Source: an uncultured Bacteroidales bacterium (GTDB taxonomy: Bacteria; Bacteroidota; Bacteroidia; Bacteroidales; UBA932). From it: a DNA stretch of 64,000 nt. Below are positions 44,101 through 53,400 of the stretch, in pieces. The position numbers and the translations under genes are program-made. The notes beneath the pieces were generated by a model that saw only the letters and a program-made list of their open reading frames with translations, had not been told where the DNA came from and did not search any database. How positions within the stretch are numbered: the stretch's first letter is position 1; the number at the start of each line of letters is the position of its first letter. The stretch covers positions 1 through 64,000 of the forward strand of contig CALVDM010000008.1 of the NCBI GenBank assembly GCA_944326335.1, in the 5' to 3' direction.

Positions 44101-45722
44101 TGTCGTGTCAGGCTGTTGTCATTGTGAATATTCCTTACTATGAAGTTCTCGTTCTCTACGAAGGAGGTGACAATATTCGAATAGCATGTGTCTTTCCCGG
44201 ATATCGCTCTCCTGACATAACAGGATGTCGCGGTCGGAGTGACGCTGTATGTTTCGGATGTCGCCCCTGCTATGTTTCCCCATTTGCCTGTGTCCTCGTC
44301 ATATTTCATCCACTGGTATCTGTAGATGCCGTTCCCGCCGGTAGCCGGTGATGAACTGCGGATGTCTGTCTTGCCTGACATCTCTTTCCTGTCGATGTAT
44401 ATGCTTCCTGGCTCGAGAACAATATTGACTGTGGATATGTTCGAATGGGCCTTGTTGAACATCTTCTTTGCATGCCGGCGGTAATACGTGGTTTTGGTCA
44501 GTGCCGGTGGCTGGTATGATATGCCGCTGCTCCCTGAAACAGGAGTCCAGTTGAGGGAGTCTGTACTGTATTCCCACCTGTACTCTATGTCAATGTCTCC
44601 GGAAACTCCTCCGGAAGCCTCCTGTACATTCCCTATTTCCTCGGGTTGTTCGACTGCCGCCACAGTCTGAAAACCTGATATGAGTCCGCCGTCAAAAGGA
44701 AGGAATTCCACGTCAACAGTCAGGATATTCGAATAAATCTTTCTTAGTCCGTCGGAAACGCCACGGCGCAATTGCATTCCCTTGTAAACCGGTCCGATAT
44801 CGAATGATGCCCTGTCTGCTCCTGTCACTATATTCCAGTCCCCGTATGAAAGCTCTCCTGGGTTGTCTTCCCATCCAGTTTCAGTGCTTTCCCGGTATTC
44901 CCACCATACTGTCGCATTTTCAGCCGTGTTGTAAGGGTATAGCCAGTCATCTCCGTTGGTCCATACTTTCCCGGAGTTTCCTTCGATAACAGTTGAACGG
45001 TCGTAGTTTTCTCCTCCTGTATCTTCATCATAGATGTAGATGTCGGAAACTGTGGTTCCATCGTCGTGCATGTGCCTGACGGACAGTTTTTTCGACCATG
45101 GCCTTTCAGAACTGTCCCAGTCTGCCATAGTGCCATGCAGTGTAAGAGAGAAATCCATGACATCCTGAGAAAGTGTGAGCAGGAACCAGTTCTCTCCCCG
45201 CTCGTTCATCTGCCGCCTGAAGGTGACGGCACCTGAAGGAACGGATGTGTAAGATTTCAATGTAGTGTAATATTCATCCCAAGTCGGGTCATAGAATTTG
45301 GTGAATTGGGATATTTCCACAGCAATGCTGTCTTGTGTATATGAAGTCAAATCAATAGGGTCATCTTCAGCAGTGCATATATATGCCGTGACGGTGTTTG
45401 AATATGCTGTCTGCGTCCCGTCTGTAGCCTTTCTCCTGAAAGACGTCTCTGCATTGATTGTGGCGGAATACTCTTTGCCGGAAGCGGATATGGTTTGCCA
45501 TGTTCCGCTTCCGCTTTTCTTTTCCCATGTATATGAGATGTTTTCATTGCCTCCGGAAGCATCCTTGATGTTGCATAGTATCGCTGTGCGGTTTAGTCCT
45601 ACAATCTGGGTATATCCGATTCTGCCTCCGAGTAGGACGTCCGTTTCTTCAGCATATCCTGTCAGGCAGGTGCAAAGGGCAAGAAGTAGGGCAGTGATGT
45701 ATGTGGTGCGATGTCTTTTCAT
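41145..45722 (-). CDS. Sec-exported RHS/YD-repeat protein with C-terminal HEIEH metallopeptidase-like toxin tip
   Basis: A 1525-residue protein. A signal peptide (about 1-24) is followed by four Ig-like repeats, each ending in an SN(T/I)xT strand (to about residue 530). A DUF6443-like segment with HYDGLGRPIQ comes next, then YD repeats to about 1260. The RHS core (1270-1336) carries NRYRFNGKEE, YDYGARMYDP-like IDYGARMYDP, WTGMDPLAE and RYVDPDGKRW. The last 189 residues (1337-1525; DNA 41145-41714) are AT-rich and unlike the core. They contain HEIEH at 1451-1455, a zinc-metallopeptidase motif, and ANELLELNY further on that may supply the third ligand. This is the layout of a polymorphic toxin. 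Confidence 0.88.
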   Translation of the reverse strand: MKRHRTTYITALLLALCTCLTGYAEETDVLLGGRIGYTQIVGLNRTAILCNIKDASGGNENISYTWEKKSGSGTWQTISASGKEYSATINAETSFRRKATDGTQTAYSNTVTAYICTAEDDPIDLTSYTQDSIAVEISQFTKFYDPTWDEYYTTLKSYTSVPSGAVTFRRQMNERGENWFLLTLSQDVMDFSLTLHGTMADWDSSERPWSKKLSVRHMHDDGTTVSDIYIYDEDTGGENYDRSTVIEGNSGKVWTNGDDWLYPYNTAENATVWWEYRESTETGWEDNPGELSYGDWNIVTGADRASFDIGPVYKGMQLRRGVSDGLRKIYSNILTVDVEFLPFDGGLISGFQTVAAVEQPEEIGNVQEASGGVSGDIDIEYRWEYSTDSLNWTPVSGSSGISYQPPALTKTTYYRRHAKKMFNKAHSNISTVNIVLEPGSIYIDRKEMSGKTDIRSSSPATGGNGIYRYQWMKYDEDTGKWGNIAGATSETYSVTPTATSCYVRRAISGKDTCYSNIVTSFVENENFIVRNIHNDNSLTRQITHYDGLGRPIQHTDVGGGSLYPDTNAGKDIIRPVLYDPAGRDDAISYLPYVAKSAGGLRENPVAEQADYYSKEFDGDTYAFTEKFYEDSPLNRTDSTYNTGREYREADKLTRFAYMTNSGNEVPLIRQDESGHYTVDGCYRAGTLTKTMTTDEDEVTTIEYKDLSGLTVMRRTVLDDEYADTYYVYDGNKRTELVLTPMAMTLVPADGVIDSSCIVLHCYKYSYDKRGNVTGIQYPGGASKTMQYDTSDRLVLSCDHEHAEASENSPYLCRKYFYDSLDRLTEVRLGMLGEDGGYTDLRTLAEYRYDSYAGIPAALVYKLPQDSSIPYDDRVKGLKTYEKIYESSSDTGREDFDFEERAFYYDGKGRLIQTASRRSDGIVNRLSSKYDFAGNIISTTETVGTDSKISGFAYDQRNRLVSASVSVNGSAPALTEYSYNALGQLTGMSFGDNEETIGYNIQGWLTSSDVVSPAGTRLFSSALEYFSPEYTAPSYTGNIAEWNWENGNGEHAYSFSYDKCSRLTSSTHHTGGTQSSSFTENGISHDLNGNILTLSRTGESGEPENLTFSYTGNRLTVMSAMKNSTTEDYDYEYDARGNINKDSRNGLRFRYNPENLLESAVSSDGRDVAKYGHLYDGTKLYVKDGSGTGLEYKGSFIYASGNGTHSLESVLFDGGRFAPSGQEAMTATYNVSDHIGSVRIVVDNDGNVLERNNFYPSGVRWDDDSPADSANRYRFNGKEEQFAFGVPYIDYGARMYDPVTVRWTGMDPLAEEYYSVSPYTFCSGNPVRYVDPDGKRWVDKDGHYVVTDKGWTSYATEEYKLLGRALMSTPTGREQMMKLIDSPHNTVLTIDKAYMPANKFGEIFSKIQSIQSYVIEANFHITIYRKKAMRRSISEFANMLSVYEAMAINFAHEIEHTTSEAIKLYMKEKKLENLPYYNKEMEEKIKKEQEEAPTRIGQQVANELLELNYMKTVPEIRSNAKTLNER

Positions 45723-45724
45723 GA

Positions 45725-48676
45725 TTATTCCTCCTTCTTGAAGTTATATTGGTATGACTCTACAAGTTTTCCTTTGTCATCTTTTACTGAAACCAGTTTC
45801 CCATCATCATCGTATTCGTAGTATATTGCCTTACCTGAAGGGTCTGTGATTTTGGTTATCCCGATAAAAGGTGAGTATTCGAACAATGTGGAGAGTGTCT
45901 CAGGAATCGAAAGCAGGGATTCTTCTTGTGTCGGGCTGAAATATCCGCCAAGGGGAACTTCCGGTGCATTTTCAAGCCCTGAAATAGAGGTAAGCAGAGA
46001 TAATGATGTCAGATTCTCTATTCTGGCTATAGGATAGAGTCCGCCGTAACCCCAGATATATGCGGTTTTCTTTCCTCCTCTTTCTTCCACCAATACAGGA
46101 TTCCCGAGACCGTCCCGCTCGAGGACTTCGATTTCAGTCTCATAATCACTGTCTGCAGTGGTAGTTACGAGTTCTGATGTTTCGTACTGTGCTTTGTCGG
46201 TCTTTTCATACAGATATTTTCCTGAGTTTGAAAATTTGTTATACAGATACCGGTCATCGAAAAGGTAATATTCATCGGTGAGATCTGATATTTTGCTGCT
46301 GTGGGACAGTGGCAGGGCAAACTGTTTTGTGTCTGCCATCCCTGCTTCATCGGCATTGTACTCCGATGCCTTCTTGTCTGACAGATATATTGTCCGCTCA
46401 ATGTAGTATCTTCCGTTCCCGTCGGAGGTACGTTCGTAGATTTTCTGTCCTGCATTATTGTACCCGAACACTGTCGTGTCGGTAACTGTCCCTCCTTCGA
46501 GAAATGCCGTGGCTATTTTTTTCTCAGGGTAGAGACTGTAATCGCAAAGTATGTCATAAACATACGAAGAATTCATAGCTACCTGAAGTACAGTGGCTTC
46601 GACTGAATCTGTGGATATATATTCATATCGCTCATCCGAGACTATGGCGCTGTCTCTGTACATGCTCATCCTGAGAAGCCTGCCTCTCCTGCTGTCCTGG
46701 GACAGCCGCAAGTCCATAAGTTTGTCCACAAATGCGTTTTCCGTCACTTCGATGTAATAGGAAAGCCCGGTATCTCCTGCATCCATATCCGGGTATGACT
46801 CGAAATCTGTGAATGCGTATGCAGTGGTGCCGCCTCCAGAGACTTTTTCCTCGACTCTTGAATAGCCTATATGCGATCTGTCTGTAGAATATTGGGTCAG
46901 GTCCGTGATTGAGCGTTGTGCAAAAGTGAATTCTTCGAAAATTTCTGTTCCGTCATGAGGCCGTAAGGCTTTATATGAAATATTATAAAGAGGTATATGC
47001 AGCAGTGTCCCGGAACTTTTGCCGTCTTCTGTCTCATATACATATTCTCTTGTCGTGTACGAATCTTCGGAAGCGAAGTCTGTGATTTTCCTTATTCTGA
47101 CCCCTCCTGCTTCACCTTCAGGCACATCTTTAAGTTCTATTTTGTAGGACGGTGCTTCGCGCGTCACGAGTCGGCTGTATCTGTGCGGCTCATACTCGAA
47201 TTCTGTCCATCCCTGTGTTGGATATACGATTTTCCTGAGCATTCCTCTTTCAGAGTATTCGGAATCGGGTGCCCGGTTGTCGTCCTGGATGGGCCAGACG
47301 TATGCGTTTACCCCCGCATTCTCAGGTATTATCTCATTAGGGTTATCAGTGGAGTCAAGACTGTTCCAGTATCCCCAATGGTCGATTCCATAATGCCCGA
47401 GATATGGGAACGGGGTGTCCTCTCCATAATACGACATTATATATGCCCCTTCACCGGACAGGTTTACTTTTTTTAGCATCAATTCCGGATTGCCTCCGCT
47501 TTTCCCGTATGCATATTCCATGGTACAGGTTTTTATTTTTTTTGAATCTTGTCCTGACGGTGAATAGCAGAACGAGATTGAATCCAGTTTCAGACGCGGA
47601 TAAGAACTCAACATTGTATCATAGTGTTCTATTTCTCTCCTGCTGTATGTGAAAGATATGTTGAAATCCCCGATTTCTATTTTCTCCAAAGTGTTCACGA
47701 ATGTCACCGGTCCGGCCGAAGTCCAGCCTGGAATGACGAATTCCCCATTTGCACTGGCGACGTATCTTCCTACAGGGATGGTCGGCGACTGTATCGGATA
47801 GGCTTGCCCGTATGTGAATTGCACCTCTCGTCCGTCGGGTGCCTTTATCGCTGAAATAAGATAATTGACAGGATAATCGGCATCTCCTTCATCATTTGCC
47901 ATGAATTCGTATGCGCTTTGTTCGTAATCCATCTTATAGCCGTTTCCAAACGTATATTCATACCCGTCTCCTGTGAGTATCTTGAATATCGGGCATCGGG
48001 TATCCGATTTGTCGGTTTCTATCGTGATTTCGCCTTTGGGCACATTGGATTCTATGACAGTAGCCTTGCCGTCGATATCGAAAATGAATCTGCCGGAATA
48101 TCCCGGAAAACGGAAAGTATATATGTCGGATGCAGTTTCGTAAAATTCGCGCGGGTTGGCGGAATAGTATGGTATGTCATAGCTGAAATCGTGGAAGTTG
48201 TCCATACTCACAGGGGTTATTTCCACAAATGCATTCTTCACGACTTCATGCCTGTCAGAGTCTTTCGCGAGATAGTCATATCCTTTCAGTTGGTGGGCGT
48301 GGTTTGACATCAGTGTGCTTTTTTCGTCCGGTATGCCTCTGACCTCCCGCGTAATCATGCCTCCGCATTCCAGATGCCATCCGATACCGGTCATGCCGGA
48401 AAGTACATTCGGCATGTAGCCGTTCGACGCATAGACAAGCGACACCGGCAACTCGAAGTCGTTGTCTTTGTAAGTGTATATAGGAATACCGACATTTACT
48501 GTCCCGGTATAAAGTCCGGGTTTGTCTCCTCCATATTTCATGAAATTCCATGATTCAGGAGAGGCGATGACGACATCTCCGTCTTTGATATTTTGGGCAG
48601 TTGCCAGTCCCGGATACAGAGTCAGGAAGGCAGAAAAGATACCTGTAAGAAAAAAGAGTTGAGAAAGATGGCTCAT
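45725..48676 (-). CDS. Sec-exported RHS/YD-associated large protein, N-terminal partner of the RHS toxin
   Basis: A 983-residue protein beginning at the ATG at 48676 (MSHLSQLFFLTGIF), with a signal peptide ending at ATAQ; the open frame extends to 48847 but that part is non-coding and overlaps the promoter of the next gene. The first part resembles the large N-terminal region of Bacteroidota RHS proteins (SPESWNFMKYGGDKPGLYTGTVNVGIPIYTY-like block), and the C-terminus ends in YD-type YYEYDDDGKLVSVKDDKGK. It lies 2 bases before the RHS toxin gene. Together they may form the shell that encloses the toxin tip, but no toxin tip is seen here. Confidence 0.82.
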   Translation of the reverse strand: MSHLSQLFFLTGIFSAFLTLYPGLATAQNIKDGDVVIASPESWNFMKYGGDKPGLYTGTVNVGIPIYTYKDNDFELPVSLVYASNGYMPNVLSGMTGIGWHLECGGMITREVRGIPDEKSTLMSNHAHQLKGYDYLAKDSDRHEVVKNAFVEITPVSMDNFHDFSYDIPYYSANPREFYETASDIYTFRFPGYSGRFIFDIDGKATVIESNVPKGEITIETDKSDTRCPIFKILTGDGYEYTFGNGYKMDYEQSAYEFMANDEGDADYPVNYLISAIKAPDGREVQFTYGQAYPIQSPTIPVGRYVASANGEFVIPGWTSAGPVTFVNTLEKIEIGDFNISFTYSRREIEHYDTMLSSYPRLKLDSISFCYSPSGQDSKKIKTCTMEYAYGKSGGNPELMLKKVNLSGEGAYIMSYYGEDTPFPYLGHYGIDHWGYWNSLDSTDNPNEIIPENAGVNAYVWPIQDDNRAPDSEYSERGMLRKIVYPTQGWTEFEYEPHRYSRLVTREAPSYKIELKDVPEGEAGGVRIRKITDFASEDSYTTREYVYETEDGKSSGTLLHIPLYNISYKALRPHDGTEIFEEFTFAQRSITDLTQYSTDRSHIGYSRVEEKVSGGGTTAYAFTDFESYPDMDAGDTGLSYYIEVTENAFVDKLMDLRLSQDSRRGRLLRMSMYRDSAIVSDERYEYISTDSVEATVLQVAMNSSYVYDILCDYSLYPEKKIATAFLEGGTVTDTTVFGYNNAGQKIYERTSDGNGRYYIERTIYLSDKKASEYNADEAGMADTKQFALPLSHSSKISDLTDEYYLFDDRYLYNKFSNSGKYLYEKTDKAQYETSELVTTTADSDYETEIEVLERDGLGNPVLVEERGGKKTAYIWGYGGLYPIARIENLTSLSLLTSISGLENAPEVPLGGYFSPTQEESLLSIPETLSTLFEYSPFIGITKITDPSGKAIYYEYDDDGKLVSVKDDKGKLVESYQYNFKKEE

Positions 48677-48686
48677 GACCGCTTGT

Positions 48687-48696
48687 TGGTTAACCA
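48687..48696. promoter_or_regulatory. TGGT-TA-ACCA palindrome before the RHS operon
   Basis: A perfect 10-base palindrome lies 11-20 bases before the RHS-associated start codon at 48676. It has the same TGGT-N2-ACCA design as the palindrome at 48822-48835, 130 bases away, and fits the UxuR/ExuR-type GntR operator (TTGGTATACCAA). Confidence 0.5.
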
Positions 48697-48781
48697 GTTT
48701 GTATTGCGTAAATTTAAGAATAAAAAAACATAATCGCAGGAAAAGGTTTGTAAAAAAATCGAAACAGTTCTTGTGGCGGGC

Positions 48782-48811
48782 TTTGATTATTAAAAAAGAT
48801 TCATATCTTTG
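48782..48811 (+). promoter_or_regulatory. Promoter of the alginate utilization locus
   Basis: TTTG (48782-48785), an 18-base spacer and TATCTTTG (48804-48811) match the Bacteroidota consensus. The start of transcription should lie near 48816, about 45 bases before the first ATG at 48860. This is the only clear promoter found ahead of the eight-gene cluster. Confidence 0.65.
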
Positions 48812-48821
48812 CAAGAGCGAA

Positions 48822-48835
48822 ATTGGTTTACCAAT
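48822..48835. promoter_or_regulatory. Candidate GntR-family operator of the alginate locus (ATTGGT-TT-ACCAAT)
   Basis: A perfect 14-base inverted repeat just after the predicted transcription start, where a bound repressor would block RNA polymerase. The half-sites match the UxuR/ExuR class of FadR-type GntR regulators. GntR repressors control alginate loci in marine Bacteroidota (AusR of Zobellia), and a regulator gene may lie outside the window. Confidence 0.55.
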
Positions 48836-48859
48836 CTGGCTGACCAAAACAATAAAGAT

Positions 48860-50371
48860 ATGAGAAGCATAATGACCACATTCCTGTTGATGACACTATG
48901 TATGCTGCCGCTTGCCGCGGATATCCATGCGGCAGAGCAAGGGCCTGTGGCGGATGGTCCCGCCCTGCGTACTGCATCCCTGTTCTGTGACAACATGGTC
49001 TTCCAGCAGAACACCTCTGCCGCCATCTGGGGATGGGGAGAGCCCGGAGATACGGTCTCTGTGACCACGTCGTGGGACGGCAGAAGATACACTGCCGGAA
49101 TCCCGACCGGGGGGGGGTGCGATAAATGGCTTGTAGAAGTAGACACTCCTGATGCAGGAGGGCCGTACAGGGTCGACATAACCTCCGGTAAAGACACCGT
49201 AACACTGAAAAATGTCCTCGTAGGCGAGGTATGGATATGCAGCGGCCAGTCCAACATGGCCATGCCGGTAAGGGGGTACACCGGCCAGCCTGTGGCAGGG
49301 GCGATGCAGACTGTCCTCGAGGCTCCGGTCTATGAAGACCGCATCAGGATATTCAATGTAGCCAAGGACTCGAGCAGTGTCATCAGGGAAGATTGCTCCG
49401 GGAAGTGGTACAAATCATCTTCGTCGGTTGTCGCCAAGACATCTGCCGTGGCATACGGCTTTGCCGTGAGGCTCACAGAGGCACTCGGAGTTCCGGTGGG
49501 CATTGTCGTAAGCGCATACGGAGGCACGAAAATAGAGGCGTGGACTCCTGCCGATGCACTTGAAGCCTCTCTTGAAGGGGTGCTCTCCGAGCGCGAAATC
49601 GAGAAAAAACTCGCTGTAAGGAATACCGGCAGGAAGAAGCCGGACCAGGCAAGTACCCTGTATAACGCCATGATAAGCCCTCTCGCGCCGTTTGCCGCCA
49701 AGGGCTTCCTCTGGTACCAGGGCTGCTCGAACAGACGCGATTACACCCACTACGACAAGATGCAGACAGCAATGGTGTCCGAGTGGCGCAAGGCATGGCA
49801 CGACGGGGATGACGACATGCTTTTCGCGTTTGTCACCATAGCGCCGTATTCATACGGTGATTCGTCTGACGATACAAGAGCCTATTTTGTAGAAAACCAG
49901 CTCAAATCACTTGAAACGATACCGAACAGTCTCGCCGTGGTTTCCGAAGACTCCGGCGAGGAGTTCTGCATACACCCTCGGCACAAGGACCGGGTGGCCG
50001 ACAGGCTGGCGTGGAATATTCTTGTAGCGGACTACGGCTTCTCAGGCATCCCTGCAGGGTGGCCGGAAGCGGTGCGGAGCGAAGTGCATGACGGGGTTGT
50101 CACTATCTGGTTCGACAATGTGAAGTTCGGACTTTGCCCGACATACGGGGAGCCGGTCAAGGGCTTCGAGCTCGCCGGCAGGGACAGGGTGTTCCATGAG
50201 GCGGAGGCTGTCGTGAAAAGAGACCCGTTCCGTGTGGAAGTCAGCAGCGACATGGTGAAGGCTCCTGTAGCGGCACGTTATTCATTCAGGAATTTCATCG
50301 AATCCAACCTGACAGATTTGACAGGGGCGCCGGTCCCTCCATTCAGGACCGACGACTGGTCTCGTGAATAA
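48860..50371 (+). CDS. SASA-type carbohydrate O-acetylesterase (sialate O-acetylesterase-like)
   Basis: A 503-residue exported esterase. The start at 48860 gives a signal peptide MRSIMTTFLLMTLCMLPLAAD ending near IHAAE; upstream codons lie in the promoter. The nucleophile Ser130 sits in ICSGQSNMAMP, the SASA hallmark, and KGFLWYQGCSN supports the family. The C-terminal CIHPRHK carries the histidine, but the aspartate two residues before it in the usual DIHP is a cysteine here. As first gene of the locus it may remove acetyl groups from alginate before lyase action. A run of nine G (49109-49117) lies in the coding sequence. Confidence 0.85.
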   Translation: MRSIMTTFLLMTLCMLPLAADIHAAEQGPVADGPALRTASLFCDNMVFQQNTSAAIWGWGEPGDTVSVTTSWDGRRYTAGIPTGGGCDKWLVEVDTPDAGGPYRVDITSGKDTVTLKNVLVGEVWICSGQSNMAMPVRGYTGQPVAGAMQTVLEAPVYEDRIRIFNVAKDSSSVIREDCSGKWYKSSSSVVAKTSAVAYGFAVRLTEALGVPVGIVVSAYGGTKIEAWTPADALEASLEGVLSEREIEKKLAVRNTGRKKPDQASTLYNAMISPLAPFAAKGFLWYQGCSNRRDYTHYDKMQTAMVSEWRKAWHDGDDDMLFAFVTIAPYSYGDSSDDTRAYFVENQLKSLETIPNSLAVVSEDSGEEFCIHPRHKDRVADRLAWNILVADYGFSGIPAGWPEAVRSEVHDGVVTIWFDNVKFGLCPTYGEPVKGFELAGRDRVFHEAEAVVKRDPFRVEVSSDMVKAPVAARYSFRNFIESNLTDLTGAPVPPFRTDDWSRE

Positions 50372-50402
50372 CCATATATATTAATGCTAAAAAATCGATT
50401 CT

Positions 50403-53400
50403 ATGTGCGTATCTGAAATGTTGAAGCGCGTGTCTGTATTCGTCTTCCTGACGTTTGCGGCAACATGCGCCTTTGCGCAGCAGCGTACTATAAAGGGAAC
50501 GGTCTCCGATTCCCAAGGTCCGCTCATCGGCGTCTCGGTGATGCAGAAAGGCTCCACGACAGGAACCGCTACAGACCTGGACGGCAAATACACATTGCGG
50601 GTGGACACTGACAATCCTGTCCTCGTGTTCTCCTATGTCGGATTCAAGACGGAAGAAATAAAGGTCGGGACTTCCGATGTCCTCGACGTGACCATGGTCT
50701 CTGACGCGACTCTTCTGGACGATGTCGTGGTCATCGGCTACGGTACCGTGCAGAAATCCCACCTCACTGGGTCCATATCCAAAATCGGAGGAGAATCTCT
50801 CATCGACTATCCGGTTTCGGACCTTACCACAGCCCTTCAGGGAAAGGTGGCAGGACTCTCAATCAACAACACCACCTCAGAGGTCGGAGTGGCCCCGAGC
50901 ATCAGGGTCCGCGGTTCCGGTTCCATATCGGCAGACAGTTCTCCGCTGGTGATAATTGACGGATATCCTGTTCCGGACGGACTTTCCTCCATCAACATGG
51001 ACGATGTGCAGTCCATAGAAATCCTCAAGGATGCGGCGTCTGCGGCCATCTACGGGTCAAGAGCCGCCAATGGTGTCATTATGGTGACCACGAAGTCCGG
51101 TGAAATCGACAAGCCGAACTATTCGGTCAAAATCTATCAGGGTATGAAGTATGCCTACAAGCTCCATGACATCCTCACTTCCACCGAGTGGCTCGAGTGG
51201 CAGGAGATGGAAGCCGCATGGGGCGGCCCGGCAGTCAGGGCACAGGACAAGGTGGCTGCATGGATAGAGCAGAACATCGGCTCCACCGACTGGCAGAGAG
51301 AGGCCCTCAGGGATTTCACTGACATCACAAGCGCGCAGTTCTCCGTGTCCGGAGGCAAGAAGGGATTCCGTTATTACACTTCAGGCTCCTATACCCATGA
51401 CGAAGGTATCATGTGGCAGAATGCCGTTGACAAGTTCAACTTCAGGACGAGGGCAGACATCGACCTGTCACGGGTTGTGAAGTTCGGATACAACGTGTCC
51501 ATGAACTACACAAAGTCGAGCCGTCCGAGAAACAATTTCATCGATTTCTACAGGACACCTTCTTTCCTTCCTGTCTATCACAATGACTGGACGACAGCCC
51601 TCACCGGAGGCTACACAGGCTTTGCACGAGGCAGCCACTTCAACAACATAATCGCTCCTGTCGGAGACCCGGACGAATACGGCAACCCTACCTGGAGCAG
51701 CAAGGTGAGTCCTTTCAGCTCTGCCAACAACAACCCTAAGAGCGTCATGGCCAACACACACAGGTGGAGCGAGAAACTTCAGGCCCTTGCCAATGCCTAT
51801 ATCCAGATTCAGATAGCCAAGGGTCTTACATTCAAGAGCTCGGATGGTGTGAGCGTGCGTTTTTCGCCATCATACAACTATTCGAAGAAGAATGCCACAA
51901 AGGATGACATGCCGAGCGAGGCTTCATACTATGACAGCCGCTACATCAATCTCCTTTCAGAGAACACACTCAACTACAGCGGAAAATTCGGGAAACACAA
52001 GGTGGACGCCCTCCTCGGATATACCATAGAGCGCACCATGCTCCAGCAGGTCGCCCTTACCGCCACAGGATTCCCTACCGATGACATCGAGACCCTGAAT
52101 GCCGCCACGATTTTCGAACTTGCTTCAGAAAACAACGGCAACGGTGAAGGTACAGGTACACACAGGGATGCTGACGAAGTGCTCGAGTCCGCACTCGCGC
52201 GTGTGACATACAGCTATGCCGACAAGTACCTCGTATCTGCCTCCATCCGTCTCGACCGTTCCTCCCTCTTTACAAAGGGCAACAGGAATGCATGGTTCCC
52301 GTCCGTTTCACTCGGCTGGAGAATTTCCGAGGAACCGTTCATGCAGAACGTGAACTGGATAAGCGCACTCAAGCTGAGGGCATCCTACGGTGTGACCGGA
52401 AACAATAACGTCGACTATTACTCCGCGCTCGAGCTGCTCAACAGTGCGAACTATGTCACAGGTGCGGACAACGGGACCCTTATCCCGGGCTCTGCCAACA
52501 CGTCCACGACCCTCGCAAACGAGGACATAACATGGGAGCAGACGGATGAGTTCAATGTCGGTGTGGACTTCGGCGTGCTCGACGGGAAGATAACCCTCGG
52601 AGTTGACGGCTACTATTCCATTACAAGGGCCCTTCTGTTTGAACAGCCGATGCCGTCCTTTGCCGGGTTCACCAACTACTGGAACAATATCGGACGTGTG
52701 AGGAATGCCGGTCTCGAAATCCAGCTCGACACATATCAGTTCACACGCAAGAACTTCAGCTGGAGCACCAACATCAATTTCTCACTCAACCGCAACAGGC
52801 TGCTTGAACTCGGAGGCGAGTCTGAAGTCATTTCCCTCGGTGAAAGGAACGAGAACTATATCGCTCGTGTCGGTGAACCGCTCATCCAGTATTACGGTTT
52901 CAAGACCATCGGAGTCTGGAACACCACTGAAGAAATCCAGGCCAATCCGCACTTCTCGGCAGATATCCCGGGCGGTGCCAGAATATGGGATGCCAACGGT
53001 GACGGCGTGCTGAACGATGATGACCGTGTACCTCTCGGCGACCCGTATCCTGATTTCACCTACGGTATGACAAACACGTTCCAGATAGGGAAGCTCGACA
53101 TATCCTTCCTCATCCAGGGAGTGCAGGGAGTCACAGTCCTCAACGGCGATGTCAACTACAATGAGACCCACCGTTACAACAGGGCATACCTCGAGGACAG
53201 GTGGGTGAGCGCATCGCATCCAGGCGACGGCATGACCCCTTATGCGAAGAACGGATATGACATCATGTTTACTGATGTCCCTCTCCAGGATGGTTCGTAT
53301 GTCTGCCTGAGGAATGCCACAATAGGTTATACTTTCTCCAAGAAAGACCTGAAGAACAAGCTGAACGGCCTCAGGATATATCTGTCCGGGAACAACCTCG

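Noticed and set aside
44000-44800. Open frames on the plus strand inside the RHS gene as separate genes
   Set aside because: They are antisense to a continuous 1525-codon frame and show no family features.
48676-48847. Extended N-terminus of the RHS-associated protein up to 48847
   Set aside because: The extension lacks a signal peptide, overlaps the promoter and operator of the next gene, and the ATG at 48676 is followed at once by a good signal peptide.
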